Below the pieces are notes generated by a model that was given only the letters and a program-made list of their open reading frames with translations, was not told the origin of the DNA and searched no databases. Shown here piece by piece: positions 18,315 through 26,482 of a DNA stretch of 62,739 nucleotides. Made by a program: the position numbers and the translations under genes. This stretch comes from Chryseobacterium taiwanense (GTDB lineage: Bacteria > Bacteroidota > Bacteroidia > Flavobacteriales > Weeksellaceae). Location of the stretch: the NCBI RefSeq assembly GCF_000813825.1, contig NZ_JWTA01000012.1, positions 1 through 62,739 of the forward strand, in the 5' to 3' direction. Position 1 is the first letter of the stretch, and each line of letters starts with the position of its first letter.

Positions 18315-18989
18315 TTAGTCTTTCGTAAAAGGAATATTATTATAAAATCCGATCTGAATCTGCCCTCTGTTTCGGGTTTCCTGAATCTGATTCATATATC
18401 CGGCTTCAATTCTCATATTTTTATTAATTACATATCCCAACGCTCCATAGACACGGTTTCTGTCAAAAGTAGGACTGTTAAAGTGCAGAAAAATCTCATT
18501 ATACACAGATCCATAAAAGGTCTTAGGCAGCATCTCTTTATTATTGATCGGAATATTCAATCCTAACAGATATCGGAACCTCATCCTGAAATCATCCTGT
18601 AAAAAACGTTCTTCTAAACGGTATCGATGCTGAATATTAAAACGCCCGAACTTCTGCTTTGTAATATACTGCTGGAAAATACGGTGTTCTACATTTTCCG
18701 TTTTCTCTCCGTTTACATACGGTCGGCTCAATATAAAACCATAGCCTAATAAAACGTTATTATTATTTTCCGTTAAATCGTACCCAATTCCTGTACGGAT
18801 TAAAAGCTGTTCCAGATCTCCGCCTGCATCAAAGTTTCGGTATTGAATCTCATTATGAAAGTTCAGCTTTTTACTTATTTTATTGTTTCCGAAATACATA
18901 TACCAAGCTCCCAAATCACTTTTCTGCGCATATGAACATGTAGTTCCTAACATCAACAAGCTTGCTGCCCATATTTTTAAAATCTTCAT
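18315..18989 (-). CDS. DUF2490 outer-membrane protein
   Basis: A 224-residue exported protein with a signal peptide (ending CSYAQ, about residue 22) and DUF2490 features: GAWYMYFGNNKISKK, the repeated short amphipathic strands of a small beta-barrel, and HRYRLEERFLQDDFRMRFRYLLG in the middle. A periplasmic or outer-membrane barrel of about 10-12 strands is likely. Function is unknown. It is 53 bases upstream of the bestrophin gene and could be in one transcript with it. Confidence 0.8.
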   Translation of the reverse strand: MKILKIWAASLLMLGTTCSYAQKSDLGAWYMYFGNNKISKKLNFHNEIQYRNFDAGGDLEQLLIRTGIGYDLTENNNNVLLGYGFILSRPYVNGEKTENVEHRIFQQYITKQKFGRFNIQHRYRLEERFLQDDFRMRFRYLLGLNIPINNKEMLPKTFYGSVYNEIFLHFNSPTFDRNRVYGALGYVINKNMRIEAGYMNQIQETRNRGQIQIGFYNNIPFTKD

Positions 18990-19153
18990 TTCTCTATTTT
19001 TTAATTATTAAAATCTATCGAACCAATAAAATTCAATATCAATTATCAATAATAAGAAAAATATATTTTTTATAAAAATTTTCTTCTCTGTTTAAAATCA
19101 GCTTGAAACTTTATACTCAAATTTAAAAATTTTTGGAGTGCAGTGGATATAAA

Positions 19154-19187
19154 AATGAAAACCGACAGTAGCTGTTACCGTCGGTTT
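19154..19187 (-). terminator. Terminator after the PhnB-like gene
   Basis: Arms AAACCGAC (19159-19166) and GTCGGTTT (19180-19187), extended by an inner GTA/TAC pairing, form a hairpin. On the minus strand it is followed by a T-rich stretch. It lies 30 bases past the stop at 19216. The rest of the gap 18990-19215 is AT-rich with nothing else visible. Confidence 0.75.
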
Positions 19188-19215
19188 ATATTTCTATTCT
19201 ATTTTCAGAGTGCTC

Positions 19216-19668
19216 CTATGGATGTTGCTGCATTTTTGCAGGATCATCATAGTTTACCATCCAGCCAATCCCGAATTTATCTGTAAACATCCCGAAATAA
19301 GCTCCCCAAAATGTATCTGCCATTGGCATAGTCACCGTTCCTCCTGCTGAAAGACCTGCAAATAATTTATCTGCTTCTTCTTTCGATTCTGCATTAATAG
19401 AAATTGAAAAGTTATTTCCAGCTTTAAACTGAGAAGCCCATTCACCTCCTGTATCGCTTCCCATCAAAACTGTTTCTTTAGAAATCGGAAGAGAAACGTG
19501 CATAATTCTGTTTTTTTCTTCTTCAGACATTTCTCCGCATTCTTCTGATGGAGGCATTTCTCCAAAAGTTCCGATATATGGATATTCTCCACCAAATACT
19601 GATTTATAAAAATCGAATGCTTCTCTGCAGTTTCCATTAAATGTTAAATAAACGTTTACTGACGCCAT
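19216..19668 (-). CDS. PhnB-like VOC family protein
   Basis: A 150-residue VOC protein of the PhnB/YjdN type. It begins with VNVYLTFNGNCREAFDFYKSVFGGE and closes with DTFWGAYFGMFTDKFGIGWMVN, the hallmark of this subfamily (the tryptophan-rich end replaces one metal ligand). The conserved PPSEECGEMSEEEKNRIMHVSL segment is present. No reaction has been settled for the family. It is the last gene of a minus-strand run of small ligand-binding proteins. Confidence 0.85.
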   Translation of the reverse strand: MASVNVYLTFNGNCREAFDFYKSVFGGEYPYIGTFGEMPPSEECGEMSEEEKNRIMHVSLPISKETVLMGSDTGGEWASQFKAGNNFSISINAESKEEADKLFAGLSAGGTVTMPMADTFWGAYFGMFTDKFGIGWMVNYDDPAKMQQHP

Positions 19669-19745
19669 AAATGTATTTTTTTAGTTTAGTTTTTGTATCA
19701 ATTTTGAAATTCAAAAATCCTGAATACAAGATCTGAATATATAAT

Positions 19746-20288
19746 TTATTGTTTTTCTGATAAGCTTTTCAGTCTTGAAAGACCTTTCTGATAATCTTTT
19801 CCAATAGCTTCTTCCATATTCATAAACAGCTTCATCAGTGTAAAAGGATAAGGAATTTTTGAAGTAAATCCCCAAGTTGCTTTGGTTCCATTTCCTTCAG
19901 GAACGATCGTCACATAGGCATCCGCTTCACTTTCATAAGGAGTCAGAAACTTAATCTGAGTATCAATTCTTTTATTGGCTTCATCTACTTTTTTCACTTC
20001 CTGACAGCCTTTTCCAGCATTTTCATTTTTACTTTCCCAACATACTTTTTCTCCCGGAAGACCTGTTACTCCGCTCCATTCTTTTTTCATGTTCGGATCA
20101 AGATCATTCCACGAGCTCCACACATCCATTGCTTTCAGTGTTTTGGTATTTTGCCATACTTTTTCAGCAGGAGCATTAATGGTTATTGATTTTTCATATT
20201 TGCAGTCTCCGGAAACGAATGCTGCAGCAATAAGAATTACAACAGGGATGATAGCTAAAACTATAAGAACTCTTTTAATTATTTTCAT
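19746..20288 (-). CDS. SRPBCC family (polyketide cyclase-like) membrane-anchored protein
   Basis: A 180-residue protein with an N-terminal transmembrane anchor (about residues 5-25) and one START/SRPBCC domain. Family blocks are SITINAPAEKVWQNTKTLKAMDVWSSWNDLDPNMKKEW (positions 34-71), the GLPGEKVCWESKNENAGKG loop and a KATWGFTSKIPYPFTLMKLF strand. It probably binds a lipid or other hydrophobic ligand at the periplasmic face. It follows the VOC gene by 10 bases, so the two are likely one operon. Confidence 0.82.
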   Translation of the reverse strand: MKIIKRVLIVLAIIPVVILIAAAFVSGDCKYEKSITINAPAEKVWQNTKTLKAMDVWSSWNDLDPNMKKEWSGVTGLPGEKVCWESKNENAGKGCQEVKKVDEANKRIDTQIKFLTPYESEADAYVTIVPEGNGTKATWGFTSKIPYPFTLMKLFMNMEEAIGKDYQKGLSRLKSLSEKQ

Positions 20289-20298
20289 TGTTTCCTCT

Positions 20299-20670
20299 TT
20301 ATCTGTGCTGATCGATTAAAATCATATTTCCGTCCGGATCTTTAAGGAAAATATGTTCAGGACCTTCTGTTGCTTCGTCTGCTTCTTTACTCAATTCCAC
20401 CCCTTGACTTTTTAAATGTTTCTGAATATCACGAACATCGTCAAAAGCTTCAATGTTTTGTGCATTCTGATCCCATCCCGGGTTAAAAGTCAGCATATTC
20501 CCATCAAACATTGCCTGAAAAAGACCAATTAAATGATCTCCATTTTTCATAATAAGATAGTTATGTTCCATACTTCCGCCCATAGAACTGAAGCCTAGTT
20601 TCTCATAAAAGTCTTTTGATTTTTGTAAGTCTTTCACACTTAAGCTCACTGAAAATGCCCCTAATTTCAT
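20299..20670 (-). CDS. VOC (glyoxalase-like) family protein
   Basis: A 123-residue single-domain VOC protein. It has SVSLSVKDLQKSKDFYEKLGF at the start, a central PGWDQNAQNIEAFDDVRDIQKHL and the closing FLKDPDGNMILIDQHR. The final DPDGN turn and Asp-Gln-His are typical of glyoxalase-like enzymes. Its ATG overlaps the stop of the upstream membrane-protein gene by 4 bases, indicating translational coupling. Substrate unknown. Confidence 0.83.
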   Translation of the reverse strand: MKLGAFSVSLSVKDLQKSKDFYEKLGFSSMGGSMEHNYLIMKNGDHLIGLFQAMFDGNMLTFNPGWDQNAQNIEAFDDVRDIQKHLKSQGVELSKEADEATEGPEHIFLKDPDGNMILIDQHR

Positions 20671-21071
20671 CCTTTATTTTTATTTAAAGCTAATTTATAT
20701 CCTACTAAAACCAAACCCCAAACTGCTATTCCCAATACCCAAAACCAAGCCGGAGTCGGCAAAAGAACCATATTGTAGATGGTAAAAAACAGAAAGATAA
20801 TTCCGCAAATCATTGCAGCGGTCGGTTTGTTATTATTGGCCACTTTCGTTGCAACAAACCCTGAAAGTAAAGCTCCCAACGCATAACCAAGAATGACAAT
20901 AAATTTCCCCATGAAAGGTAAATTGTCAACATAAGCTTTGAATCCTTCAATATCATCGAGTTTCATACCTGCAGGAAACGGGTACAATGAATGTCCCAGT
21001 CTTTCCATCAGCCAAATACCGATAGAGCCTACTATAATTCCGGCAATAACGGCTAAAATTCTTCTTACCAT
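20667..21071 (-). CDS. Small integral membrane protein, function unknown
   Basis: A 134-residue protein with four predicted transmembrane helices (about 4-22, 55-75, 85-102, 107-127). The loop after helix 1 has LGHSLYPFPAGM, and GALLSGFVATKVA lies in helix 2. It resembles uncharacterised small membrane proteins common in Flavobacteriia. It overlaps the following VOC gene and starts 2 bases after the upstream exported-protein gene, so it sits inside a tight operon. Confidence 0.75.
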   Translation of the reverse strand: MVRRILAVIAGIIVGSIGIWLMERLGHSLYPFPAGMKLDDIEGFKAYVDNLPFMGKFIVILGYALGALLSGFVATKVANNNKPTAAMICGIIFLFFTIYNMVLLPTPAWFWVLGIAVWGLVLVGYKLALNKNKG

Positions 21072-21073
21072 GA

Positions 21074-21544
21074 TTATTGATTTTTTATTCGGGTTTTAAA
21101 ATCTAAACTTCCATCGTAGCTTTTCCAGCCACCAATCAGCTCAATATATTGTCCTTCGATTTTTTCGGTAGTTTTATTCCATTTGAAAGTATAGATAAAT
21201 TTCCCCTGAAAAAGCCCGGAATGTTTCCCTTTGTTTTCTTCGGCCAATTCGTAAGTTCCGTACACCGTTCCGCTCTTTTTATTGTCTTTGTACTTGGTAA
21301 TGGTAAATTTGCCTTCAAACTTGGCATATACTTTATCTACAAGAGAATATCCGGAAACAAAATATTCCTGATCATTTTTTTTATTCTGTTCTGAAATATT
21401 AATTTTCAGCTTGATAGCTTCTTTGTCGTTTCCAATAGTTCCCAGATAAGGTTTACTGTTATTTAACCAAACAGATGAGATATCTGGCATTTGAGCAAAG
21501 AAGAAATTGGAAACAAGAATGAGGAATAGTAAAGTTTTTTTCAT
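21074..21544 (-). CDS. Exported protein of unknown function
   Basis: A 156-residue protein with a signal peptide ending near residue 17 (NFFFAQ). The mature part is short beta-strand rich (KFEGKFTITKYKDNKKSGTVYGTYELAEE, GLFQGKFIYTFKWNK, IEGQYIELIGGWKSYDG), resembling a small lipocalin-like or OB-like barrel. I do not recognise a named family. It is first in a chain of four tightly spaced minus-strand genes. Confidence 0.65.
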   Translation of the reverse strand: MKKTLLFLILVSNFFFAQMPDISSVWLNNSKPYLGTIGNDKEAIKLKINISEQNKKNDQEYFVSGYSLVDKVYAKFEGKFTITKYKDNKKSGTVYGTYELAEENKGKHSGLFQGKFIYTFKWNKTTEKIEGQYIELIGGWKSYDGSLDFKTRIKNQ

Positions 21545-21606
21545 GTGTTTTAAATATTAAATTGAATATAATTTTAGATGATCCTCAAAAAAATTCCTGG
21601 TAATAT

Positions 21607-22062
21607 TTACACGCCGAATTGTGCCAAATGATGGTTCAGATGTTTTGCAAACATATTATTCCATTCCTGAGAAGATAATTTACCAAAAGAATGAGATTCT
21701 TTTCCATCAAAAGCAGAAGCACCCAACTGCTGAGTTTTTTGAATAAACCCAATCAGTCTTTTCTTTTCATCTTCAAAATTCTTTCTTCCTTTAACGATGA
21801 ATTGCGGCGCTGTAGGAGAATCTCTTGGATATGATTTTTCACCTACTACTTTAGGCTTTACAAATCTTTTTAGAATAAATTTTGCAATAGCCCCAGGTTT
21901 TTTATGTTTTTCCGGCTCATAAACCATCTCATAAGACACGCTACAATGTGCTAACATTTGATCAACCGTCATTCTTCCCCAAAGACCGTGAGTGTCTTCT
22001 ACAAGGTTATTTATCCTATCAATATAATTCTGAGCATCTTTGCTATCAAATACGTTTTCCAT
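21607..22062 (-). CDS. DUF1569 (DinB-like fold) protein
   Basis: A 151-residue protein of the DUF1569 family, a relative of DinB four-helix bundles. Blocks present are LWGRMTVDQMLAHCSVSYEM with the first His ligand, FVKPKVVGEKSYPRDSPTAPQF, and the C-terminal FGKLSSQEWNNMFAKHLNHHLAQFGV with the second and third metal-type His. Members probably bind a metal and may act in thiol or stress chemistry, but this is unproven. A TAnnTTTG box precedes it. Confidence 0.85.
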   Translation of the reverse strand: MENVFDSKDAQNYIDRINNLVEDTHGLWGRMTVDQMLAHCSVSYEMVYEPEKHKKPGAIAKFILKRFVKPKVVGEKSYPRDSPTAPQFIVKGRKNFEDEKKRLIGFIQKTQQLGASAFDGKESHSFGKLSSQEWNNMFAKHLNHHLAQFGV

Positions 22063-22084
22063 AGTTCATGTAATTGTTGAAAAA

Positions 22085-22092
22085 CAAATATA
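22085..22092 (-). promoter_or_regulatory. Candidate -7 box of the DUF1569 gene
   Basis: Minus strand TATATTTG fits TAnnTTTG, 22 bases upstream of the start at 22062. The rest of the gap to 22209 is AT-rich and shows nothing else. Confidence 0.5.
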
Positions 22093-22209
22093 TCAGTTTT
22101 TTCTTATGCTTTTAAATTATTTTTAAAAATACCATCAAACAACTGATAAACAATTGTTTAAATTCCATTTTTAATATGATATAAAATATGAATTATTCTG
22201 TAATTGGAT

Positions 22210-23418
22210 TTATAAATCTTCATTTTCCGAAATAGAATCCTGCTCTATATTTTCTGGTTTTATGAATCTGAAAATCAGCCAAAGTTTGATCTTCAGCGCA
22301 ATCCATCCCAAGATAATATACACGATTAAAAGAACGCCTAAATGCTGTAAATAGGGATAAGTAAGCTCTACAGAACCTTTTTGTATTAAAAGAATTTTAA
22401 AAGCCTGTAAAAAAGGGGTCAAAGGAATAATATTCGCAATAAACTGTACAAAAGCAGGCATTGCATTTAAAGGCCATGTAAAACCACTGATGATAAATGC
22501 AGGAGAAGCAATGACCATTAAGATCTGTGTTGCTTTCAACGAATCCGGAATTAGTACACTTACCAGAACACCTAGGAAAGAAACCGATCCTACAAAGAAG
22601 CTTGTAATAAGGATAAAATTGAGAATTCCCTGCGGCATAGGAACTTTAAAGATCATGTGCATGAAATAGTACATTCCTACGATCAGGATTGAGAACACCC
22701 ATATCGGAATAACTTTGATAAGCATTGTTGGAAAAGCCCATCTTCTCATTTTACTATATTCTTTAATGAAAGTCCCGCCCTGAAATTCTGAAGCAAAACT
22801 TACCGCCATTGCCAAAAGAATCACCTGCTGTAAAACTACCGCCAACATTGCTGGCCACATGAAAATAAGGTAATTCCCGGTCGTATTGAAAAGGGTAATA
22901 TAATTGGCTTTAAAAGGTTCATATTGAGTCGCGGCTTTCGTCGCAGGCATTCCTGCTTTTTGAAGTGCTTTTATGGAAACTCCAGCCGAAAATGTTCCAA
23001 TCGTTAACTGTAATGCTTTAGATGCAAAATTGGCAGTCAAAACATTCCCTGTATTCACATATACATTAAGCTCTGGATATTTTTTCTGAAGTATGGATCC
23101 CTCAAATTTTGATGGGATAATGACAACCGCAGCGGCTTCGTATTTGATGACCTCATCCTGCATGCTTAAAGGCTCCTGCAAATACCGGATTACTTTAATA
23201 CTTTTGTTGTCTTCCAGCATTTCTGTAAGCTGATTTGATAAAGGGGTGTTATCTCTATCAATCACTAATACTGGTGTATTTTCTACTTTTCCGCTTTCAT
23301 AAACAAACCCCAACAAGGTAGCATAGAAAACCGGAGCCAGAAAGAAAACGGTTCTCAATGTAGAATTTCCAATAAACAACCGGAATTCTCGTTTTAAAAG
23401 TCGGAAAAACTCTTTCAT
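22210..23418 (-). CDS. ABC-2 type transporter permease (YhhJ/YbhR-like)
   Basis: A 402-residue inner-membrane permease. One N-terminal helix (about 22-40), a large periplasmic domain (about 45-170, with VLVIDRDNTPLSNQL and the AAAVVIIPSKFEGSI block), then five helices from about 180 to 380 give the ABC-2 layout. It is the final gene of an operon TolC-like, HlyD-like, permease, separated by 2 bases from the HlyD gene. No ATP-binding subunit lies in the operon, so the energy-providing subunit must be encoded elsewhere. It probably exports a hydrophobic compound across both membranes. Confidence 0.85.
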   Translation of the reverse strand: MKEFFRLLKREFRLFIGNSTLRTVFFLAPVFYATLLGFVYESGKVENTPVLVIDRDNTPLSNQLTEMLEDNKSIKVIRYLQEPLSMQDEVIKYEAAAVVIIPSKFEGSILQKKYPELNVYVNTGNVLTANFASKALQLTIGTFSAGVSIKALQKAGMPATKAATQYEPFKANYITLFNTTGNYLIFMWPAMLAVVLQQVILLAMAVSFASEFQGGTFIKEYSKMRRWAFPTMLIKVIPIWVFSILIVGMYYFMHMIFKVPMPQGILNFILITSFFVGSVSFLGVLVSVLIPDSLKATQILMVIASPAFIISGFTWPLNAMPAFVQFIANIIPLTPFLQAFKILLIQKGSVELTYPYLQHLGVLLIVYIILGWIALKIKLWLIFRFIKPENIEQDSISENEDL

Positions 23419-23420
23419 AT

Positions 23421-24377
23421 TTATTTCAGAATAACGTTTGAATTGACTAGAAAATTTTTCGCTTTTCTCATATCTGTTGGCTTGACCTTAATTTCATAAA
23501 TAGCGTCCTGCAACTGATAATCCGGATACGCCGTGGTAATATCTGCATATCTCGTTAACTGTTTGATATACAAAATTTTTCCTTCCAGATTTTCTTTATT
23601 GTAAGTAACCTCCATATTCACAGTCTGCCCTTGTTTATATTTTGAAATTTGGCTTTCAGGAACTGTAAATCGAAAAAAGGTACTGTCAGGAATATAGCCA
23701 TTAAACAATGCAAAACCTGCAGTTGCCAATTCTCCGGTGTTCAAACTGATGGTTTCAATTTCCATGTCATTGGTTGCGATCACATATCTTTCGGAATAGG
23801 CTACATTTGCTTCCTGTAAAGCTCCTTTAGCCTGAGAAGCCTGTCCTGCTGCCATTTCTACTTTTTCGAAACGGGTTCCTCTTTCTACGTCATCCAATTC
23901 CGCAATCACAGCATCATATTGTGCTTTAGCACCCTGCATTTTGGCATACACCTCATCATAAGCCTGTGGTGACATCAAACTGTCACGATACATATTGGAA
24001 GCTCTGCGAAAAGACTTTTGCGCAAAATCATACTGTTCTTTCAAGCCTTTATATTTTGCCTTCAATTGTTTTAGCTGATCTGCAGTTGCCCCGTTTTTAG
24101 CCATTTGTTCCTGTGCGGTTGCAGCACTTACTGCGCCTTGAGCCTGAGCAATTTTTGCCGAAACTTCCGGTACATCCAGCAAAGCCAACGTATCTCCTTT
24201 TTTTACGGTTTGACCTTCTGTAACGTATATTTTTAAAATTCGCCCTGTCACTTTCGGAGCAAAGGAAATCACTTCTTTTTTAGTTTTACCTTCTGCAACA
24301 TTCAATTCATTTTTTTTATTGCAGCTTCCTAACAGAAGCAGAACAGCAAACAAGAGGGATATATGTTTTTGCATCAT
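23421..24377 (-). CDS. HlyD/RND-type periplasmic adaptor lipoprotein
   Basis: A 318-residue membrane-fusion protein with a lipobox (LLLLGSC, Cys19). The lipoyl/biotinyl-like half-motif FAPKVTGRILKIYVTEGQTVKKGDTL comes first, then an alpha-helical hairpin (about 75-185, rich in Ala/Gln/Lys), then the second half-motif and a beta-barrel (NMEIETISLNTGELATAGFALFNG, PESQISKYKQGQTVNMEV). It links the inner-membrane permease and the TolC-like channel. It is 2 bases from the permease gene and 15 bases from the TolC-like gene. Confidence 0.9.
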   Translation of the reverse strand: MMQKHISLLFAVLLLLGSCNKKNELNVAEGKTKKEVISFAPKVTGRILKIYVTEGQTVKKGDTLALLDVPEVSAKIAQAQGAVSAATAQEQMAKNGATADQLKQLKAKYKGLKEQYDFAQKSFRRASNMYRDSLMSPQAYDEVYAKMQGAKAQYDAVIAELDDVERGTRFEKVEMAAGQASQAKGALQEANVAYSERYVIATNDMEIETISLNTGELATAGFALFNGYIPDSTFFRFTVPESQISKYKQGQTVNMEVTYNKENLEGKILYIKQLTRYADITTAYPDYQLQDAIYEIKVKPTDMRKAKNFLVNSNVILK

Positions 24378-24392
24378 CTTGGGTTTAAATCG

Positions 24393-25802
24393 TTAGTAAA
24401 ATTTAGTGATATCCAATTCCTGAGTAGATCTCATGAGCTCTATTCCTGCTCTTCTTTGGTTGAAAATCGCGTTCTGATATTCCAGTTCTACAAGTTCCAG
24501 ATCATTTTCTGCATCTATAAGCTGAGATGATTTGCTCATTCCGTATCTGAATTCTTTTTCAGCCTGAGTCAATGCATTTTTTGCCAACTCTTTTTCTTTC
24601 GCTTTTAAAGCAATCTGAGCGGTTGCGATGTCATAATTGGTTTGATTATTCGCTAAGTTTAAGGTCAATTTTTTTAAAGCATCTTCTTTTTGATTCTGAA
24701 GAACTTCCTTACCTATTTTGGCGGTCTCTTCCGCATGTTTTCCCTCTTTACCGTCAAAAATTTCCCATTTAAAGCCTACACCAGCAGTAATTAATGGTAG
24801 AATATTAATATTCGTAGGTTTCCAGTCTAATTTCGCGCCTCCGTATCCAAGTTCAGGAATCGCAGGAATTATATTTTCAGAGGTTTTAATTCTGTTTCCA
24901 TATAATCCAATATAGTATGCAGAAGCCATTAACTGAACTTTAGGAATCATCCATGTTCTTTCTGCTTTTATTTTATAATCTGCCGCTACAATACCGTGAT
25001 TTAAAGCCTGAATTTCTGCTCTCTGTTCAATCCCTTTTTCTGCAGCCATTAATTCTACAGGTTCTAGTGCAGGTTCAATGAGTTGTAAACGTTCTTTACT
25101 GATACCTGTAAAAATGTACAGCTGAGTAAGGAGAAGTTCTTTTTTTCCTTCGTATTCAACAATTTTAGCGTTTAAAGTCGCTTGAGCCAGTTCAATTTTT
25201 TTATGATCGTAAGGCGTAATCAAACCATAACCTAGCGCTTTATCTGCCGTTTTTCTATTGATATCCAGTCTTTTTTTGCTTTCATCCAATACTCTTTTCG
25301 ACTGATGGATTAAGGCTAACTGATCGTACGCTCTTGAAACATTGGCTATCACCTCATCTTTCGTTTTGGTCAACAATATATCTTCTGATATTTTCTTTTC
25401 TTCAATTGCTTTTTTCAGGTATTTTACTTTTCCACCAGAATACACCAACATTTTCGCATCGGCTTTGGCAATTCCAGAAAACCCTGAAATATTCAAATTG
25501 TTATTAAAATATCCTTTAGGAATTTGAATAAAAGGAGCTAAATTAATTTCCGGAGAGGTTAAACGAACTGTTGCATTGAGATAACCGGCTTGCCCACTCA
25601 TTTCAAGAGTAGGCAGAAAAATATCTTTCAGTTTATGCTCATCGAGATCGGTAAGTTTGTTTTGGGTAATTTGCATTTTGAGATCAGAATCCCGAACCAT
25701 TGCACTGTCTAAAAGCTCTCTGAAATTCGGAGCAGACTGCGCCCAACCGAAAGTTGGAAACAATAAAAAACCAAACGTAAAAATCAATAAATTGTTTTTC
25801 AT
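24393..25802 (-). CDS. TolC-like outer-membrane efflux channel
   Basis: From the ATG at 25802 (MKNNLLIFTFGFLLFPTF, signal peptide ending FGWAQ) this is a 469-residue outer-membrane factor; upstream in-frame sequence has no other ATG. It has two OEP repeats: FRELLDSAMVRDSDLKMQI and an ALIHQSKRVLDESKKRLDINRKTADKA helix in the first, then EKEFRYGMSKSSQLIDAENDLELVELEYQNA in the second. It forms the trimeric exit duct of the efflux system encoded by the two genes behind it. It has its own -7 box. Confidence 0.9.
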   Translation of the reverse strand: MKNNLLIFTFGFLLFPTFGWAQSAPNFRELLDSAMVRDSDLKMQITQNKLTDLDEHKLKDIFLPTLEMSGQAGYLNATVRLTSPEINLAPFIQIPKGYFNNNLNISGFSGIAKADAKMLVYSGGKVKYLKKAIEEKKISEDILLTKTKDEVIANVSRAYDQLALIHQSKRVLDESKKRLDINRKTADKALGYGLITPYDHKKIELAQATLNAKIVEYEGKKELLLTQLYIFTGISKERLQLIEPALEPVELMAAEKGIEQRAEIQALNHGIVAADYKIKAERTWMIPKVQLMASAYYIGLYGNRIKTSENIIPAIPELGYGGAKLDWKPTNINILPLITAGVGFKWEIFDGKEGKHAEETAKIGKEVLQNQKEDALKKLTLNLANNQTNYDIATAQIALKAKEKELAKNALTQAEKEFRYGMSKSSQLIDAENDLELVELEYQNAIFNQRRAGIELMRSTQELDITKFY

Positions 25803-25817
25803 AGTTCCTGTTTCTAA

Positions 25818-25825
25818 CAAATATA
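25818..25825 (-). promoter_or_regulatory. Candidate -7 box of the efflux operon
   Basis: Minus strand TATATTTG matches TAnnTTTG, 16 bases upstream of the TolC-like start, predicting an almost leaderless message. Confidence 0.5.
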
Positions 25826-25904
25826 ATACAAAAAACTCTTAAATCCCAGAATAAAATTCTATAAATAGTGAATTTAATTAAAATTAATATTAATCGTTAT
25901 TCAC

Positions 25905-25938
25905 AAAAAATCCCCACAAATATTTGTGGGGATTTTTT
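25905..25938 (-). terminator. Strong terminator after the ecotin gene
   Basis: Perfect 16-base arms (25905-25920 and 25923-25938, core TCCCCACAAA) flank a 2-base gap and end in a run of six T on either strand. It closes the alpha-2-macroglobulin/ecotin unit. Confidence 0.9.
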
Positions 25939-25954
25939 CTTTATAAATAGTCAT

Positions 25955-26440
25955 TTATCTTTGAACTGCTTTTTTCATTACATCGGGTTTAAGAACTCGG
26001 TAACGAACTTCCATATCTTTTGGAACGTAGAAAACTAAAGGTAATTTACTATTATATCTTACCGTTTCAGGCTGAAGAGAAACAAATTTTTTGGTCAGTT
26101 TTTGATCCGGACAAGCCATCAATGTTCCGCCTGTCTCTCCTTTTGATTCTACTTCGTAATAATTGTATCCCCAACCTTGAAGATCCTGATTATTCACTTT
26201 TCCCATCAGGAAATGCTTGTTACAGTCTAACATTTTTTCTACTCCAACAAAAAACTCAACTTTTAAATCGCTTTCATTTTTTGCAATAGGAAGCTGGATG
26301 TATACTTGCTTAAATCCTTCTTTTGCTTTCGGGAACATTTCAATCTGTAATTTCTCAAACTTTTCAGCTTTCTTCTGAGCAAATGTATTTACTCCCACAA
26401 ACATAATCAACCCAGCAATAATTGTTTTTGAAAATTTCAT
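25955..26440 (-). CDS. eco: Ecotin, periplasmic serine protease inhibitor
   Basis: A 161-residue ecotin with a signal peptide ending near residue 22 (NTFAQ). Ecotins dimerise and block trypsin-like, chymotrypsin-like and elastase-like serine proteases, with a substrate-like P1 residue. Here the reactive loop TGGTLMACPD puts Met108 at P1, as in E. coli, and Cys73/Cys110 match the conserved disulfide. The start KFEKLQIEMFPKAKEGFKQ and VRYNSKLPLVFYVP end agree with the family. The gene lies 42 bases after the giant alpha-2-macroglobulin gene, with no promoter box between them, so the two inhibitors are likely co-expressed. Confidence 0.92.
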   Translation of the reverse strand: MKFSKTIIAGLIMFVGVNTFAQKKAEKFEKLQIEMFPKAKEGFKQVYIQLPIAKNESDLKVEFFVGVEKMLDCNKHFLMGKVNNQDLQGWGYNYYEVESKGETGGTLMACPDQKLTKKFVSLQPETVRYNSKLPLVFYVPKDMEVRYRVLKPDVMKKAVQR

Positions 26441-26482
26441 ATTTTTTGTATTTAATTTTTACTAATTCTTTAAAGCCAAAAA

